Positions 54,976 to 63,412 are shown, counted from the first letter of the stretch. The stretch: 64,000 nt of DNA from Sphingomonas guangdongensis (GCF_900199185.1 NZ_OBMI01000001.1:1116001-1180000); one strand, 5' to 3'. Notes: a model not told the origin generated them from the letters alone. Numbers and translations: made by a program.

Positions 54976-56890
54976 TCACACTGCGGAAAACGACTCGGCG
55001 ATGCGTCTGCCAAGTGCCGCCAACTCGTCCTTGCGCGAGGCGTCGCAGATAACGAGCGTAGGGTTCGCATCCGCGGCGTCGAGTATCTCGTAGGCGAGTT
55101 CGACCTTGTCGATCTCGCGCCCGGTCAGGGCGATGAAGCTCGCCCTCAGCTTCTTCGTTCGATGCTTCTGCCCAAGATCGCGCCGGCCCAGCGGCGGTGC
55201 CTCCCTGTGGTATTTGGCGATCAGCGTGTTGGCGGCGTTCAGTAGGACGTTCGGATCGACAAAGTCCTACAACTCGATAGCCTGGCCGTTCCCGCTCTTC
55301 AAATTGAAGATCCGCTCCTGCGGAACGCCGCCGTCCCTCAAGCCCTCGGCGATCTTCCCGCCTCCATCGTCACCGTCGACGAGAAAGGCGACGTTAGCCG
55401 CCATGGAAGGAACGATCGGAGCGAGCGCCCGCGCCGCTTGGGAGAGGCCGGGAACGAACTGGAATCCGAGCGTCTCCGACCCGAGCGCCTCCCGAAGCAT
55501 CGACGGCAGCAGCAGCATGTCGCCCGCACCTTCGACGCAAACCGCTCTTCGGGTCGGGAAGAAGGCCATCGTCATGGCTCCGAGACCGAGGAGGAGCGGG
55601 GAGAACCCCTCGCTCGACTTTCCCCAGAACTTGTTGACGACCCGGCTGGTGGACGGCGCGTCGGGGACCGGTTTGACCGGCCTGATCCCATGCCCGAGAT
55701 CCTCGGGCAGGCATCCGGCCGAATGGGTGGTGTAGATGACCTTGGACGCGAGCCTCTGCCTGGCGAGCATCTGCACGAGATCGGCCTGGGCGTCGTAGTG
55801 CAACCGCTGCTCGGCTTCGTCGATCAGCAGGATGGGCGCGTCCGCATGAGCCTGCGCTACGAAGGCGTGCAGGGCCACGAACTGGCGCAGACCGTCGCTG
55901 CGTTCGGCAAGCCGCGTGTAGCGCTCTTCCTCGTCGACGATCTGAACTTCGAGCAGGTCCGTCGAGAGGCGCAGGGCGACCGACACGCCAGACTGGCGCC
56001 AAGCCTCCTTGAACGCCTTCTCCAGACACTTGTTCGCCTTGCGCTCGAGCGTGGTGAGGTCGTCGCGCGCGCCTCGCGAGAGATAGCGGTGAGCACGTCC
56101 GCCATATCCAGCTCGGCGATCTTCAGCAGGTATTGCAGGGCCGGCGGAACGGCGGAGCCGAGGCCCTCCATCTGATACGACGACGCGAGCTGTCTGGCGC
56201 TCTCGTCGAAGATCAGGAACTTGGGAACGCGAGACTTCAGGGCCGAGATGGCGCGTTGCGAAGGATTTGAAGCCGTCTCCGACTCCACCATGAGCCTCCA
56301 GAGCCGCGCGGCTTCGCCAACAAGAGCGTGACGTCCTTCCGTGTCAGTCTGAAGCGCCTCGAAGTGCTGATCGACCGTCTTCAGATTGGAGAGGACTTGC
56401 TTCGACAGGTTGAGGTCTTCCGTGCGGATGCTCTCCAGAGCGTCCCGCAGCAGTTCAGGAAGGGCGTTCGCCGGCGTGTCGAACAGCTCAAGCCAAGTCC
56501 CATCATTGATGAGCTTTGCGGCCGCCCGGGCCGCCGCCGTTCGGGGAGCCAGATCCCGAGGCGGCGCTTTAGGATCGAAACCGTAAAGGAGCTTGCCGTC
56601 GTTGTCCTTGTGCAGCCTCATCCAGCTCGGGTGGGGCAGGCCGGCATCAGTGGCGTCCGCCTCGCTCAGCAGGAACCTGGCGACCAGTTCCAGCTCTCAG
56701 GGCTGCTGCCGCGCGCGACGTCGCCGTCCTTGAAAGCCTGGGGTCCGTTCAGCTTCCCGAGCGCGTCGAGGATGGACGTCTTGCCCGCCTCGTTGGGCCC
56801 GACGAGCGCGACCAACCTGCCGTTGGTGCGGAGCGTGGTTTTCGATCGGAACCGACGGAATCCGGTCAGGCTAACCGAAAAAAGATCCAA
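54976..56890 (-). pseudogene. Decayed OLD-family ATPase/TOPRIM nuclease
   Basis: Overcoming-lysogenisation-defect (OLD) family nuclease, normally an ATPase joined to a TOPRIM nuclease, often anti-phage. The N-terminal piece (start TTG at 56890 or upstream ATG at 56986) has Walker A ALVGPNEAGKTS. A frameshift at about 56695 (an extra AG in GAGAGC) shifts to the segment with MRLHKDNDG. A second frameshift lies at a GC-repeat tract (56064-56072). The next segment has Walker B ILLIDEAEQRLH, TTHSAGCLP and TOPRIM motifs VCVEGAGDMLL and FLVDGDDGG. An in-frame TAG at 55267-55269 (expected GAG) is followed by 96 more in-frame codons to the TGA at 54976. Three independent lesions make this a pseudogene. 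Confidence 0.85.
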
Positions 56891-57125
56891 GCCGCTCCAA
56901 CCCCGTCCGTTGTAATGCGAGGCGTTTGACCCAGCGCTCGTCGATGCGAACGATAACTGCGCACAGCTGGGCTGACCAGCCTGCACTGAACGCGATCAGC
57001 GCCTCTGAGGTCTGGCATCCGCGTGCCTTCCGGCGAGCTCCGGCCGGAAGCGCGCCCGATCCATCCGGATCGGTTCCTTCGCTCGAGAGAGGCTTTTCAA
57101 TCGATCGACGATGCGCAACAAGGGT

Positions 57126-57150
57126 CCTGCGGCTGGGGAGCCGCAGGGGG
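57126..57150 (+). promoter_or_regulatory. Hairpin overlapping the ribosome-binding site of the 57157 gene
   Basis: CCTGCGGCT (57126-57134) and AGCCGCAGG (57139-57147) form a 9-bp stem with a GGGG loop. The right arm contains the first bases of the AGGGGG ribosome site (57145-57150) for the TTG start at 57157, so folding would limit translation. The rest of the gap from 56891 holds two more short hairpins (57027-57050 and 57056-57073) and no gene. Confidence 0.4.
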
Positions 57151-57156
57151 AATGAC

Positions 57157-57921
57157 TTGAACAACGTGATCTGCCGCGTGGCGGCGATGCTGCTCGCGCT
57201 CGGCCTGTCGACCGAGGCGCTCGCACAGGAACGCACCGCCGTGCGCCAGGGATTCGAACTCAAGAGCGGCAGCGGCAGGCGCGTCATCGTGTTTCGCCCG
57301 AAGGTCAGCGTAGGCGCCCAATCGACCGGTGGGCTCTTCGAGCCGAACGCGGAATGGACCGAGCTCGCGAGGCGGAACATGAACGCGGCGCTCGCCAAGC
57401 AGCAGGCGAGCCTCGGCAACACCATCGTCGAAGCGCCGGATGCCTCCGGCGATCAGGCGCTGCTTGTCGAGGAATACCTCAACCTCTTCGACGCCGTCTC
57501 CCAGGCGGTCGTCAACTACCAGTTCTTCGTCGGGAACAGACTTCCGACCAAGAAGCGCGACAACAAGGCGGGCGTCTTCGACTGGTCGCTCGGCGAAGGG
57601 GTGCGCGATCTGCCAGGCGCCCGCGACGCAGACTACGCGCTCTTCATCTTCAACAAGGACGCCTACGGCTCGACGGGCCGCAAGCTCCTCCAGATCGTCG
57701 CGATGCTCGGGCCCCGGATCGCCGTAAAGGCGGGAGAGCACAAGGGAGGCGCCGGACTGGTGGATCTGCGGACCGGCGATCTCCTGTGGCTCAACGCCGA
57801 CTTCGCGATGGGCGGCGACGTCCGCGAAGTCGACGGCGCCGAGAAGCGCGTCAAACAGCTCCTCGAAGGCTTTCCCGGCAGCGAGGCGACGAGCGCGCCC
57901 GCCGCGGTCGCGGCGCGCTGA
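57157..57921 (+). CDS. Exported protein of unknown function, first gene of a secreted M48 operon
   Basis: A 254-residue protein from a TTG start at 57157, chosen because AGGGGG lies six bases before it and the signal peptide (VAAMLLALGLSTEALAQE) begins there. A longer in-frame reading to 56926 is unsupported. The mature part has no motif I recognise; ADYALFIFNKDAYGSTGRKLLQIVAMLGPRI and GAGLVDLRTGDLLWLN look like a lipoprotein/CsgG-style alpha-beta core, but this is only an impression. Two bases separate its stop from the next start. Confidence 0.7.
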   Translation: MNNVICRVAAMLLALGLSTEALAQERTAVRQGFELKSGSGRRVIVFRPKVSVGAQSTGGLFEPNAEWTELARRNMNAALAKQQASLGNTIVEAPDASGDQALLVEEYLNLFDAVSQAVVNYQFFVGNRLPTKKRDNKAGVFDWSLGEGVRDLPGARDADYALFIFNKDAYGSTGRKLLQIVAMLGPRIAVKAGEHKGGAGLVDLRTGDLLWLNADFAMGGDVREVDGAEKRVKQLLEGFPGSEATSAPAAVAAR

Positions 57922-57923
57922 GC

Positions 57924-59126
57924 GTGTTCGGCCCGGTCCTGCTGGCGGCGGCGGCCCTGCTCGGCTCGCCTGCCGAGACGCGCAAAGTCACCGCTCCGCC
58001 CCCGCAGCCCTACGAGGGCGTCTATCAGCCGCGGGGCGTCGACGAGCTCGGCCTCTGGAAGATGGACGACGAAAGCGAGTCCCAGCTGGCCAGGTCGCGA
58101 CTGGTCGTTCGTGACGAAGCGCTGACCTCCTACGTCAAAGGCGTGCTCTGCTCGGCCGTCGGCGCCGAGCGCTGCGGAAGCGTGCGGGTATACGTGATGC
58201 GGGAGCCCAGCTTCAACGCGACGATGTCGCCGAACGGCACCATGCGGGTCTACAGCGGCCTGCTGCTGCGGGTCAGGAGCGAAGCGGAGCTGGCCGCCGT
58301 GCTCGGGCACGAGTTCGGCCACTTCGAACGCCGACACACGCTGCAGCGCTTCAAGGCGCACCGCAGCGGAACCGATCTCCTCAGCTGGGCCGCGGTCCTC
58401 GCCTCGATGAACAGCAACCCCGCCGCACAGCGGAGCTTCGGCGACCTCGAGCTGTCGGTCTACGGATCGCTGCTGCGCTTCAACCGCGACAACGAGCGCG
58501 AAGCGGACCTGATCGGCATCGGCTACCTCAACGCCAGCAGCCTGCAGCCGCAGGCGGCGGCGAGGGTCTGGCAGAACTTCATGGCGGAGACCGAAGCGTC
58601 AGCCATGGCGCGGGGGCTCAAGCGCCCGCGCTTCGACCGAGTGGCATACTTCGCGAGCCATCCGCCGGAAGCCGAGCGCGCGGCCTACCTCGGGGCGCTG
58701 GCTCTTCCGGAGGGTTCCAGCAGGGACGATGGTGCGGTGAAATACCGCGCGGCGATGGCCAAGTGGCTGCCGGTCTTCCTTGAGGATCAGATCGGGCTCA
58801 ACGACTTCGGCGGGTCCGAGTATCTCATCGAGTCCCTCGCCGCCGACGGCTGGACCGCCGGACTCTGGTTCGCGCGCGGCGAGCTCTTCCGGGCGCGGGG
58901 AAGCCAGCGCGACCTGATCCACGCCGCCGAGTTCTACGCGAAGGCCATCGAGCTCGAGCAAGGGCACGTCCAGGCGCATCGCGGCCTGGGCCTGTCGCTC
59001 GTCAAGACGGGCCGGCCGAGCGAAGGACGCAAGGCGCTGCAATCCTACCTGAGCCTCGCACCGCAAGCCGACGACCGGCAGATGATCGAGCTGCTGACCT
59101 CCTCACTCACCGAGACTCCGCAATGA
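57924..59126 (+). CDS. M48-family metallopeptidase with C-terminal TPR-like region
   Basis: A 400-residue exported zinc peptidase. GTG start at 57924 directly before the signal segment FGPVLLAAAALLGSPAE. Zinc motif HExxH is His129-Glu130-x2-His133 (AVLGHEFGHFERRH), with the third-ligand region NEREADLIGIGYL at 190-202. FNATMSPNGTMRVYSGLLLR upstream is the usual M48 pre-motif. The last ~90 residues (AAEFYAKAIELEQGHVQAHRGLGLSLVKTGRPSEG) are TPR-like, as in BepA-type proteins that act on outer-membrane proteins. Translationally coupled to the next gene (ATGA). Confidence 0.88.
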   Translation: MFGPVLLAAAALLGSPAETRKVTAPPPQPYEGVYQPRGVDELGLWKMDDESESQLARSRLVVRDEALTSYVKGVLCSAVGAERCGSVRVYVMREPSFNATMSPNGTMRVYSGLLLRVRSEAELAAVLGHEFGHFERRHTLQRFKAHRSGTDLLSWAAVLASMNSNPAAQRSFGDLELSVYGSLLRFNRDNEREADLIGIGYLNASSLQPQAAARVWQNFMAETEASAMARGLKRPRFDRVAYFASHPPEAERAAYLGALALPEGSSRDDGAVKYRAAMAKWLPVFLEDQIGLNDFGGSEYLIESLAADGWTAGLWFARGELFRARGSQRDLIHAAEFYAKAIELEQGHVQAHRGLGLSLVKTGRPSEGRKALQSYLSLAPQADDRQMIELLTSSLTETPQ

Positions 59127-59728
59127 AGACCACCATCCTCGCCGTCGCCGTAATCGCAGCCGTCGCCTCATTCGGCTTCCCGGCCGCACCCACCTTGGCC
59201 AACGACTACCGAGAGAAGGGGAAGTCGTTCGAGCTCTCCGGTTCGGGCGTGTTCGTCTCGCCCCCGCGCGACTGGAACCGCCTGTCGATCCGACCGGGCA
59301 AGTTCGCCGAGACCTGGACGCTCGACGGCGAGCAGCTGAACGACGTCACCTTCTACAGCGGCGTCGAGGTGGGCGCTCCGCTCGTCAAGGAACGCGACAA
59401 GAAGCGTCAGCCGCTGCCGAGGTTTACCGCGGAGACGCTGCTCGTCGAGGTGCCCGAACTGCTCGAGGGAACCTACCGGGCCTATAAGCAGATCGGCGAG
59501 TTCCGATCGCTCGGAAGCAGGCCCGGCAGCTACCTCGGCGCTCCGGGCGTGGTCTTCAACTACGAGTTCACGGACGCCGACGGGATCCGGAGGTCGGGCG
59601 AGGCGCACGCCGCGATCATCGCCAAGAAGCTGTATATGGCCTCGTTCGACGCTCCCAGGATCCACTTCTACCAGAAGGGCGTCGGGGACTTCCGCGCGCT
59701 TCTCACGACGGCGAAGCGCCAATCCTGA
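59123..59728 (+). CDS. Exported protein of unknown function, third gene of the M48 operon
   Basis: A 201-residue protein with a clear signal peptide (TTILAVAVIAAVASFGFPAAPTLA). The mature part is beta-rich: SGSGVFVSPPRDWNRLSIRPGKFAETWTLDG, DVTFYSGVEVGAPL, and GAPGVVFNYEFTDADGIRRSGEAHAAII. No family recognised. ATG at 59123 overlaps the peptidase stop (ATGA). All three products of this operon are exported, so they probably work in the periplasm or outer membrane. Confidence 0.72.
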   Translation: MKTTILAVAVIAAVASFGFPAAPTLANDYREKGKSFELSGSGVFVSPPRDWNRLSIRPGKFAETWTLDGEQLNDVTFYSGVEVGAPLVKERDKKRQPLPRFTAETLLVEVPELLEGTYRAYKQIGEFRSLGSRPGSYLGAPGVVFNYEFTDADGIRRSGEAHAAIIAKKLYMASFDAPRIHFYQKGVGDFRALLTTAKRQS

Positions 59729-59789
59729 GCGGCGGCGCCGGTCGGACCCACAGCGAGCGGGTCTGACCGACAGCGGAGCCACCAGCCGG

Positions 59790-59810
59790 GCGGGTCGCGG
59801 GTCGCGGGTC
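59790..59810. repeat. Three tandem copies of GCGGGTC
   Basis: A perfect 3 x 7-base tandem repeat in the gap after the M48 operon. Copy number could vary between strains. No known role. Confidence 0.6.
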
Positions 59811-59837
59811 GCCGGGCGTTCGGCGGAGCGCTCGGGC

Positions 59838-59872
59838 TGTGGGGCGGCTTCAGATCAGGAAGCCGCCCCACA
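59838..59872. terminator. 14-bp stem overlapping the end of a tiny leftward gene
   Basis: TGTGGGGCGGCTTC and GAAGCCGCCCCACA form a perfect 14-bp stem with a 7-base loop. It includes the last codons of the gene at 59850-59954. It lacks a T-run on either side; it may block convergent transcription or stabilise the mRNA end. Confidence 0.5.
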
Positions 59873-59954
59873 GCGCGATCGCGAAGATCCACAGCGGAAC
59901 CCAGACCCATGGACTGTCGGTCTGCCAGCGCCAGGCGCGCCCGAGCCAGCTCAC
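59850..59954 (-). CDS. 34-residue single-pass membrane peptide
   Basis: From a GTG at 59954 whose GTGA overlaps the stop of the 69-residue gene. Residues about 17-34 are hydrophobic and Trp-rich (VWVPLWIFAIALWGGFLI) after a basic N-terminus (WLGRAWRW), a typical small inner-membrane peptide. Coupling to the upstream gene supports it being real. No homology recognised. Confidence 0.5.
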   Translation of the reverse strand: MSWLGRAWRWQTDSPWVWVPLWIFAIALWGGFLI

Positions 59955-60160
59955 GCCTCCAATCCCCGCCGCTCCAGCTCCACCACCAGCAGATCGCGCA
60001 GCGGATCGATCGCGTCCTCGGACGCCCTCCCGATCGCCCGCGCGAGCTCCGCGTCCGTGCTGAGCTGAAAGATGATCCGGATCGCCGCGCGGGCGCCGTT
60101 CTCGGTCAACGACATGGCGAGCCGTTCAAAGGTCGGGTTGGGACCGGACACGGTCGCCAA
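59951..60160 (-). CDS. Small protein of unknown function (69 residues)
   Basis: Helical, soluble-looking protein (SLTENGARAAIRIIFQLSTDAELARAIGRAS, then DPLRDLLVVELERRG). ATG at 60160; an internal ATG at 60115 directly before SLTENG is an alternative. Translationally coupled to the 34-residue membrane peptide, so the two may form a functional pair. Family not recognised. Confidence 0.5.
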   Translation of the reverse strand: MATVSGPNPTFERLAMSLTENGARAAIRIIFQLSTDAELARAIGRASEDAIDPLRDLLVVELERRGLEA

Positions 60161-60236
60161 GTTGCCGCGCCAAGAGCCCAGGCGCGACGCCTCTCGATCC
60201 CAGCGACCCCGCTCCCGGGCTTGGCGGGCGAGGCCG

Positions 60237-60509
60237 TCACTCCCCGAACAGGGCCTCCGAGACCAACGCGCGAACGTCGGGCACGGCGCGGTAGACGATG
60301 GACGTTCCCCGTCGCTCTGAGGACACGAGCCCCGCGCCGACCAGGATGCCGAGGTGGGCCGACAAGGTGTTCGCCGGCACCTTCAGCAGCGCCGCCAGGC
60401 GGCCGGACGCCAGTCCGTCCGCGTCCGCGGCCGCCAGGGCCCGAACGGCCGCCAGCCTCGTCTCCTGCCCCAACGCTGCGAACAGACGCGCCGCCCTGCT
60501 GACTTCCAT
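60237..60509 (-). CDS. ArsR-type helix-turn-helix regulator
   Basis: A 90-residue winged-helix protein of the ArsR/SmtB fold. AARLFAALGQETRLAAVRAL opens the domain; the DNA-reading part is SGRLAALLKVPANTLSAHLGILVGAGLVSSERRG, then the beta-wing SIVYRAVP. No metal-binding cysteine pair is visible, so the signal is unknown. ATG at 60509 fits the fold; the extension to 60572 is unlikely. It faces away from the two-gene module at 60671-62307 with a palindromic site between. Confidence 0.8.
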   Translation of the reverse strand: MEVSRAARLFAALGQETRLAAVRALAAADADGLASGRLAALLKVPANTLSAHLGILVGAGLVSSERRGTSIVYRAVPDVRALVSEALFGE

Positions 60510-60585
60510 GGTTCCACGATAACGGCAGGTCGGACGCCGGTCCAGCGAGAGGAAAGCGGCCTTAACCATCAAAGTTTCAGGCAGG

Positions 60586-60615
60586 TATTGCGATATTTCC
60601 GGAAATGCCGAAATA
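60586..60615. promoter_or_regulatory. 30-base imperfect palindrome with ATTTCCGGAAAT core, candidate ArsR operator
   Basis: The central 12 bases (60595-60606) are a perfect palindrome; over 30 bases the two halves match at 12 of 15 positions. It lies 76 bases before the regulator start and 55 bases before the ATG of the divergent module, in the only A+T-rich stretch locally. A typical place for an autoregulatory ArsR-family site. Confidence 0.55.
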
Positions 60616-60670
60616 AGGAGAGCGCCCGTATGCGCGCGTGAACGAAGACAGCTGCTTTCAGGAGGTTCGA

Positions 60671-61405
60671 ATGGATTTCGCAGACCTTTGCCAATACGAC
60701 GAAGCCGCGATCACCGCCAAGCCGCTCCTCGTCGATCCCGCCGGGCTCGCCAGCCTCGACCCCTTCCAAGACGCCGAGAACGATGCCACGCTCCCCCTGA
60801 CCGCGCGCGAGCTGCTCCGGGTCGCGACCGTGGCCGCCGACGTGGCCCAGCGCTTCCAGCGCGAGGGCACTCCTCGCGATCCGGTCGCGTGGATGCTCGC
60901 GCCCCGGCGCCTGTTCGACGGCGATCCCGCGCTGCTCGCGTGTCGCAGCGCGCAAGCCTTCTCGCGCGCGATCGTCCTCCACGGTCTCTCGCTCGGCCTG
61001 GACGCCGATCCGCGGGAAATCGACGACCTCCTGAACGACGACGACGGGGACGACCGCGAATGTCCGCCGTTCGGATGGGCGACCTTGGAGGCGCTGCAGG
61101 GCCCGAGCTCGAACGACCGGCCGTCCCGGCGCCTGTTCACCGCGATCATCGATCTCGCCGACGCCAGGGAGTCGCTCGCGTTCTGCGCCCTGACCGCCGG
61201 CAGCCGGGTCGAGGCGGAGCGCCGCCTCGCTGCCCGCTACGGCCGTTCCGCGGTCGCTGCGGCCGCCGTCGTCGACGGCGTGGACCGGGACGACCCGCGG
61301 GTCGACGAGCTAGTTCCGTCGTCCCTTCTCGTCCGGCTGCTGGAGATGGACGCCGTGCCCTCCGGCGCCGACCTCGACCTCACCATCGAACGGCGGTTCG
61401 CATGA
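60671..61405 (+). CDS. Protein of unknown function, partner of the downstream exonuclease
   Basis: A 244-residue acidic, soluble protein. ATG at 60671 with a perfect AGGAGG five bases before it. The segment PVAWMLAPRRLFDGDPALLACRSAQAFSRAIVLHGLSLGLD (near 70-110) is loosely like the P/W-x-G-x-P region of Xre/MbcA/ParS-type antitoxin domains, but not enough to assign. The C-terminal half is helical (ESLAFCALTAGSRVEAERRLAARYG). Its TGA overlaps the exonuclease ATG (ATGA), so the two are made together. Confidence 0.7.
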   Translation: MDFADLCQYDEAAITAKPLLVDPAGLASLDPFQDAENDATLPLTARELLRVATVAADVAQRFQREGTPRDPVAWMLAPRRLFDGDPALLACRSAQAFSRAIVLHGLSLGLDADPREIDDLLNDDDGDDRECPPFGWATLEALQGPSSNDRPSRRLFTAIIDLADARESLAFCALTAGSRVEAERRLAARYGRSAVAAAAVVDGVDRDDPRVDELVPSSLLVRLLEMDAVPSGADLDLTIERRFA

Positions 61406-62307
61406 TGCGCGGACGCGACGGCGAACTCGCCGCGGTGACGGTTCCCGCCGAAGCGCTCGCGCAGGCGCTCGGACGCCACCCCCGCTACAAGGTGCTCCGA
61501 CTCGCCGACGCCGCGCGGCGCAACGAGCCCCGACAGCGGAACCTCTCCGAACTGACGGTCGCGGTTATCGACGTCGAGACGACCGGCTTCGACCAACGCG
61601 AGGACGCCGTCATCGAGCTCGGCATCCAGCGCATCAAGGTCGACGAGTCCGGAAGGGTGGTAGAGACCGGCCGCACCTACAACTGGCTGGAGGATCCCGG
61701 ACGGCCCATCCCGCCCGAGATCACCCGCCACACCGGTATCTCCGACGCCGACGTGGCCGGGCGCTCCATCATGGACGCCGAGGCGTTCTCGCTCCTGTCG
61801 AGCGCGGACGCGATACTCGCGCACAATGCCGCGTTCGACCGCCCCTTCGTCGACCGGCGCCTCGAACTGCCGCCGCGGCCCTGGATCTGCAGCCTGCAGG
61901 ATCTGGATTGGTCGGCGAACGGCTTCGAGTGCCGGAAGCTCGGTTGCCTCCTGCACCGCTGCGGCGGCTTCCACGAGCCGCACAGGGCCTCCGACGACGT
62001 GAACGCGCTCGTGAAGCTGCTCGAACACCGCCTCGAGAGCGGAGACACAGTGATGCGGCAGCTCATCCGCAACGCGAGCCGACCCAACTGGCTCATCGAG
62101 GCGCCGGAGACGCCGTTCGCCCTCAACGCGATCCTGCGCGAGCGCGGCTACGGATGGGACCAGGTCCGGCGACAGCGCTGGCGCTTCCTCGCCGACGAAG
62201 CCCTGGTCGAAGCCGAGATCTCCTGGCTCGTGAACGACGTCTACGCGGGATCGCGTGAGCCGGTCGTCACGCGCATGACCTGGCGAGAACGCTACGCTCT
62301 GCGCTGA
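61402..62307 (+). CDS. DnaQ-like 3'-5' exonuclease (DEDDh) with C-terminal accessory domain
   Basis: A 301-residue protein. The exonuclease core starts TVAVIDVETTGFDQREDAVIELG (Asp57 and Glu59, Exo I), HTGISDADVAG and ILAHNAAFDRPFVDRRL (Exo II Asp), and ends HRASDDVNALVKLLEHRL with the Exo III His/Asp pair, so all catalytic residues are present. The last ~80 residues (ETPFALNAILRERGYGWDQVRRQRWRF, EISWLVNDVY) form a small extra domain seen in accessory-element exonucleases. Leucine codons are mostly CTC (20 CTC, 11 CTG by my count), unlike chromosomal neighbours. Confidence 0.85.
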   Translation: MMRGRDGELAAVTVPAEALAQALGRHPRYKVLRLADAARRNEPRQRNLSELTVAVIDVETTGFDQREDAVIELGIQRIKVDESGRVVETGRTYNWLEDPGRPIPPEITRHTGISDADVAGRSIMDAEAFSLLSSADAILAHNAAFDRPFVDRRLELPPRPWICSLQDLDWSANGFECRKLGCLLHRCGGFHEPHRASDDVNALVKLLEHRLESGDTVMRQLIRNASRPNWLIEAPETPFALNAILRERGYGWDQVRRQRWRFLADEALVEAEISWLVNDVYAGSREPVVTRMTWRERYALR

Positions 62308-62719
62308 CGCGGCATGCGGGTGAGACGTCGACGTCCCATGCTCCGCACAGCGTTGCCGGCCGGTCGCGACCTACACTTCGACCGTCGCTGCTCCTCCAAA
62401 GCCCGCCGATGCGCCTCCGCGACGTCTGGTGGCGCAGGCGGCTGGAACATATCGTGACCGCATGCCCGACGCCGATGAGAGGAACACGCCTGCGACGACG
62501 CTCCGTCATCCGGGTCCGACCGCCGCCCAAGACGCCCTTCGGGGCGACGCTCGCGCCCACCGTCCTGCGGGTGCACGCCTTGGACTCTGAACTGCGGGTC
62601 CAGGCCGCGCACCGGCCGAAGCGCCTTCCTGTCGCGTCGCGCCAGCTCGCCCGCGATCGGCCAACGCCACGTTGGCCGCGGCTCCCTCGCTTCCCCTGTC
62701 CTAACTTGGAGAAATCAAC
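62308..62719. other. 412-base intergenic region
   Basis: No convincing gene on either strand: the one sizeable ORF is Arg/Pro-rich and looks like noise. It contains the 12-base palindrome GACGTCGACGTC (62324-62335) and, closer to the next gene, CGGCCAACG and CGTTGGCCG around CCA (62658-62678, 9-bp arms), a candidate operator or hairpin 41 bases before the next GTG start. Confidence 0.5.
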
Positions 62720-63409
62720 GTGCCGGCAGACAAGACCTCAAAGCCCAGCTCAGCGCTGATCCCATCGAAGCCCGTCGAACGTCAGTTCGGCGGCGAGCTG
62801 GTCCGCGTCGAAGCCGTGTTCCGCAACCCCGAGATCCGCCATCCGAGCGGCGGCGCCTGGGCCCTGGAAGCCGACAAGATCGCCTGGACCGATCCCATGT
62901 CCGGCTACGCGTGCATCATCCTGCGCGACGCCAAGGGCATGCACCTGCGCGGCTTCGTCGCCGTGCCGCCCGGGCACCCGTTCTACGGACGCCAGGTCGG
63001 AACGCTCGTCGGCTACGAGATCGGCGTCCACGGCGGGCTCGACTACTCGAGCGAGTGCCAGCACCGCCAACCGGAATACCGCAGCGTCTGCCACGTGCGC
63101 ATCAAGCAGCGCCAGCCCAGGCAGATCCATGCGAACGCGGCAGCCAAGGCGCACGACGACGCCTGGTGGCTCGGCTTCTCGTGCAACCACCCCGGCGACG
63201 CCTGGCCGAACATTTCCGGCAGGCTGGTGACCAACGAACCGCTCGCTGGACTCAACGAGGCGACCTACAAGGACGAGCGCTACGTCTACGGCGAGTGCGT
63301 CCGACTCGCGTTGCAGCTCAAGGCGGTCGAGCTCGGTAGCCACCCCTCGGACGCCGATCCCGGCCCCACGGCGCGCGCCTACGATCCCAACGATTACGGC
63401 GAGCGCTGA
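62720..63409 (+). CDS. Unrecognised protein, mobile-element/phage-like hypothetical
   Basis: A 229-residue soluble protein from GTG 62720 with GGAGAA eight bases before it. It has a striking core: LRGFVAVPPGHPFYG, VHGGLDYSSECQ, DDAWWLGFSCNHPGDAWP, and TYKDERYVYGECVRLALQLK. I associate this pattern (VPPGHP, VHGGL, WWxGFDCxHxGD, YVxxEC) with hypothetical proteins carried by phages and plasmids, but know no function for it. The spaced His/Cys/Asp residues could form a metal site. Next gene follows by three bases. Confidence 0.7.
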   Translation: MPADKTSKPSSALIPSKPVERQFGGELVRVEAVFRNPEIRHPSGGAWALEADKIAWTDPMSGYACIILRDAKGMHLRGFVAVPPGHPFYGRQVGTLVGYEIGVHGGLDYSSECQHRQPEYRSVCHVRIKQRQPRQIHANAAAKAHDDAWWLGFSCNHPGDAWPNISGRLVTNEPLAGLNEATYKDERYVYGECVRLALQLKAVELGSHPSDADPGPTARAYDPNDYGER

Positions 63410-63412
63410 GCC

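Noticed and set aside
55267-55269. Reading the in-frame TAG of the OLD nuclease as a recoded amber codon (pyrrolysine or suppressor)
   Set aside because: Two frameshifts elsewhere in the same gene show general decay, and GAG to TAG is a simple point mutation.
56064-56072. Programmed ribosomal frameshifting at the GC tract
   Set aside because: No slippery heptamer; the gene also has another +2 lesion and a stop, so mutation is the simpler explanation.
62409-62759. 116-codon plus-strand frame in the 412-base gap
   Set aside because: Arg/Pro-rich without features, no ribosome site, and overlaps the start of the better-supported gene at 62720.
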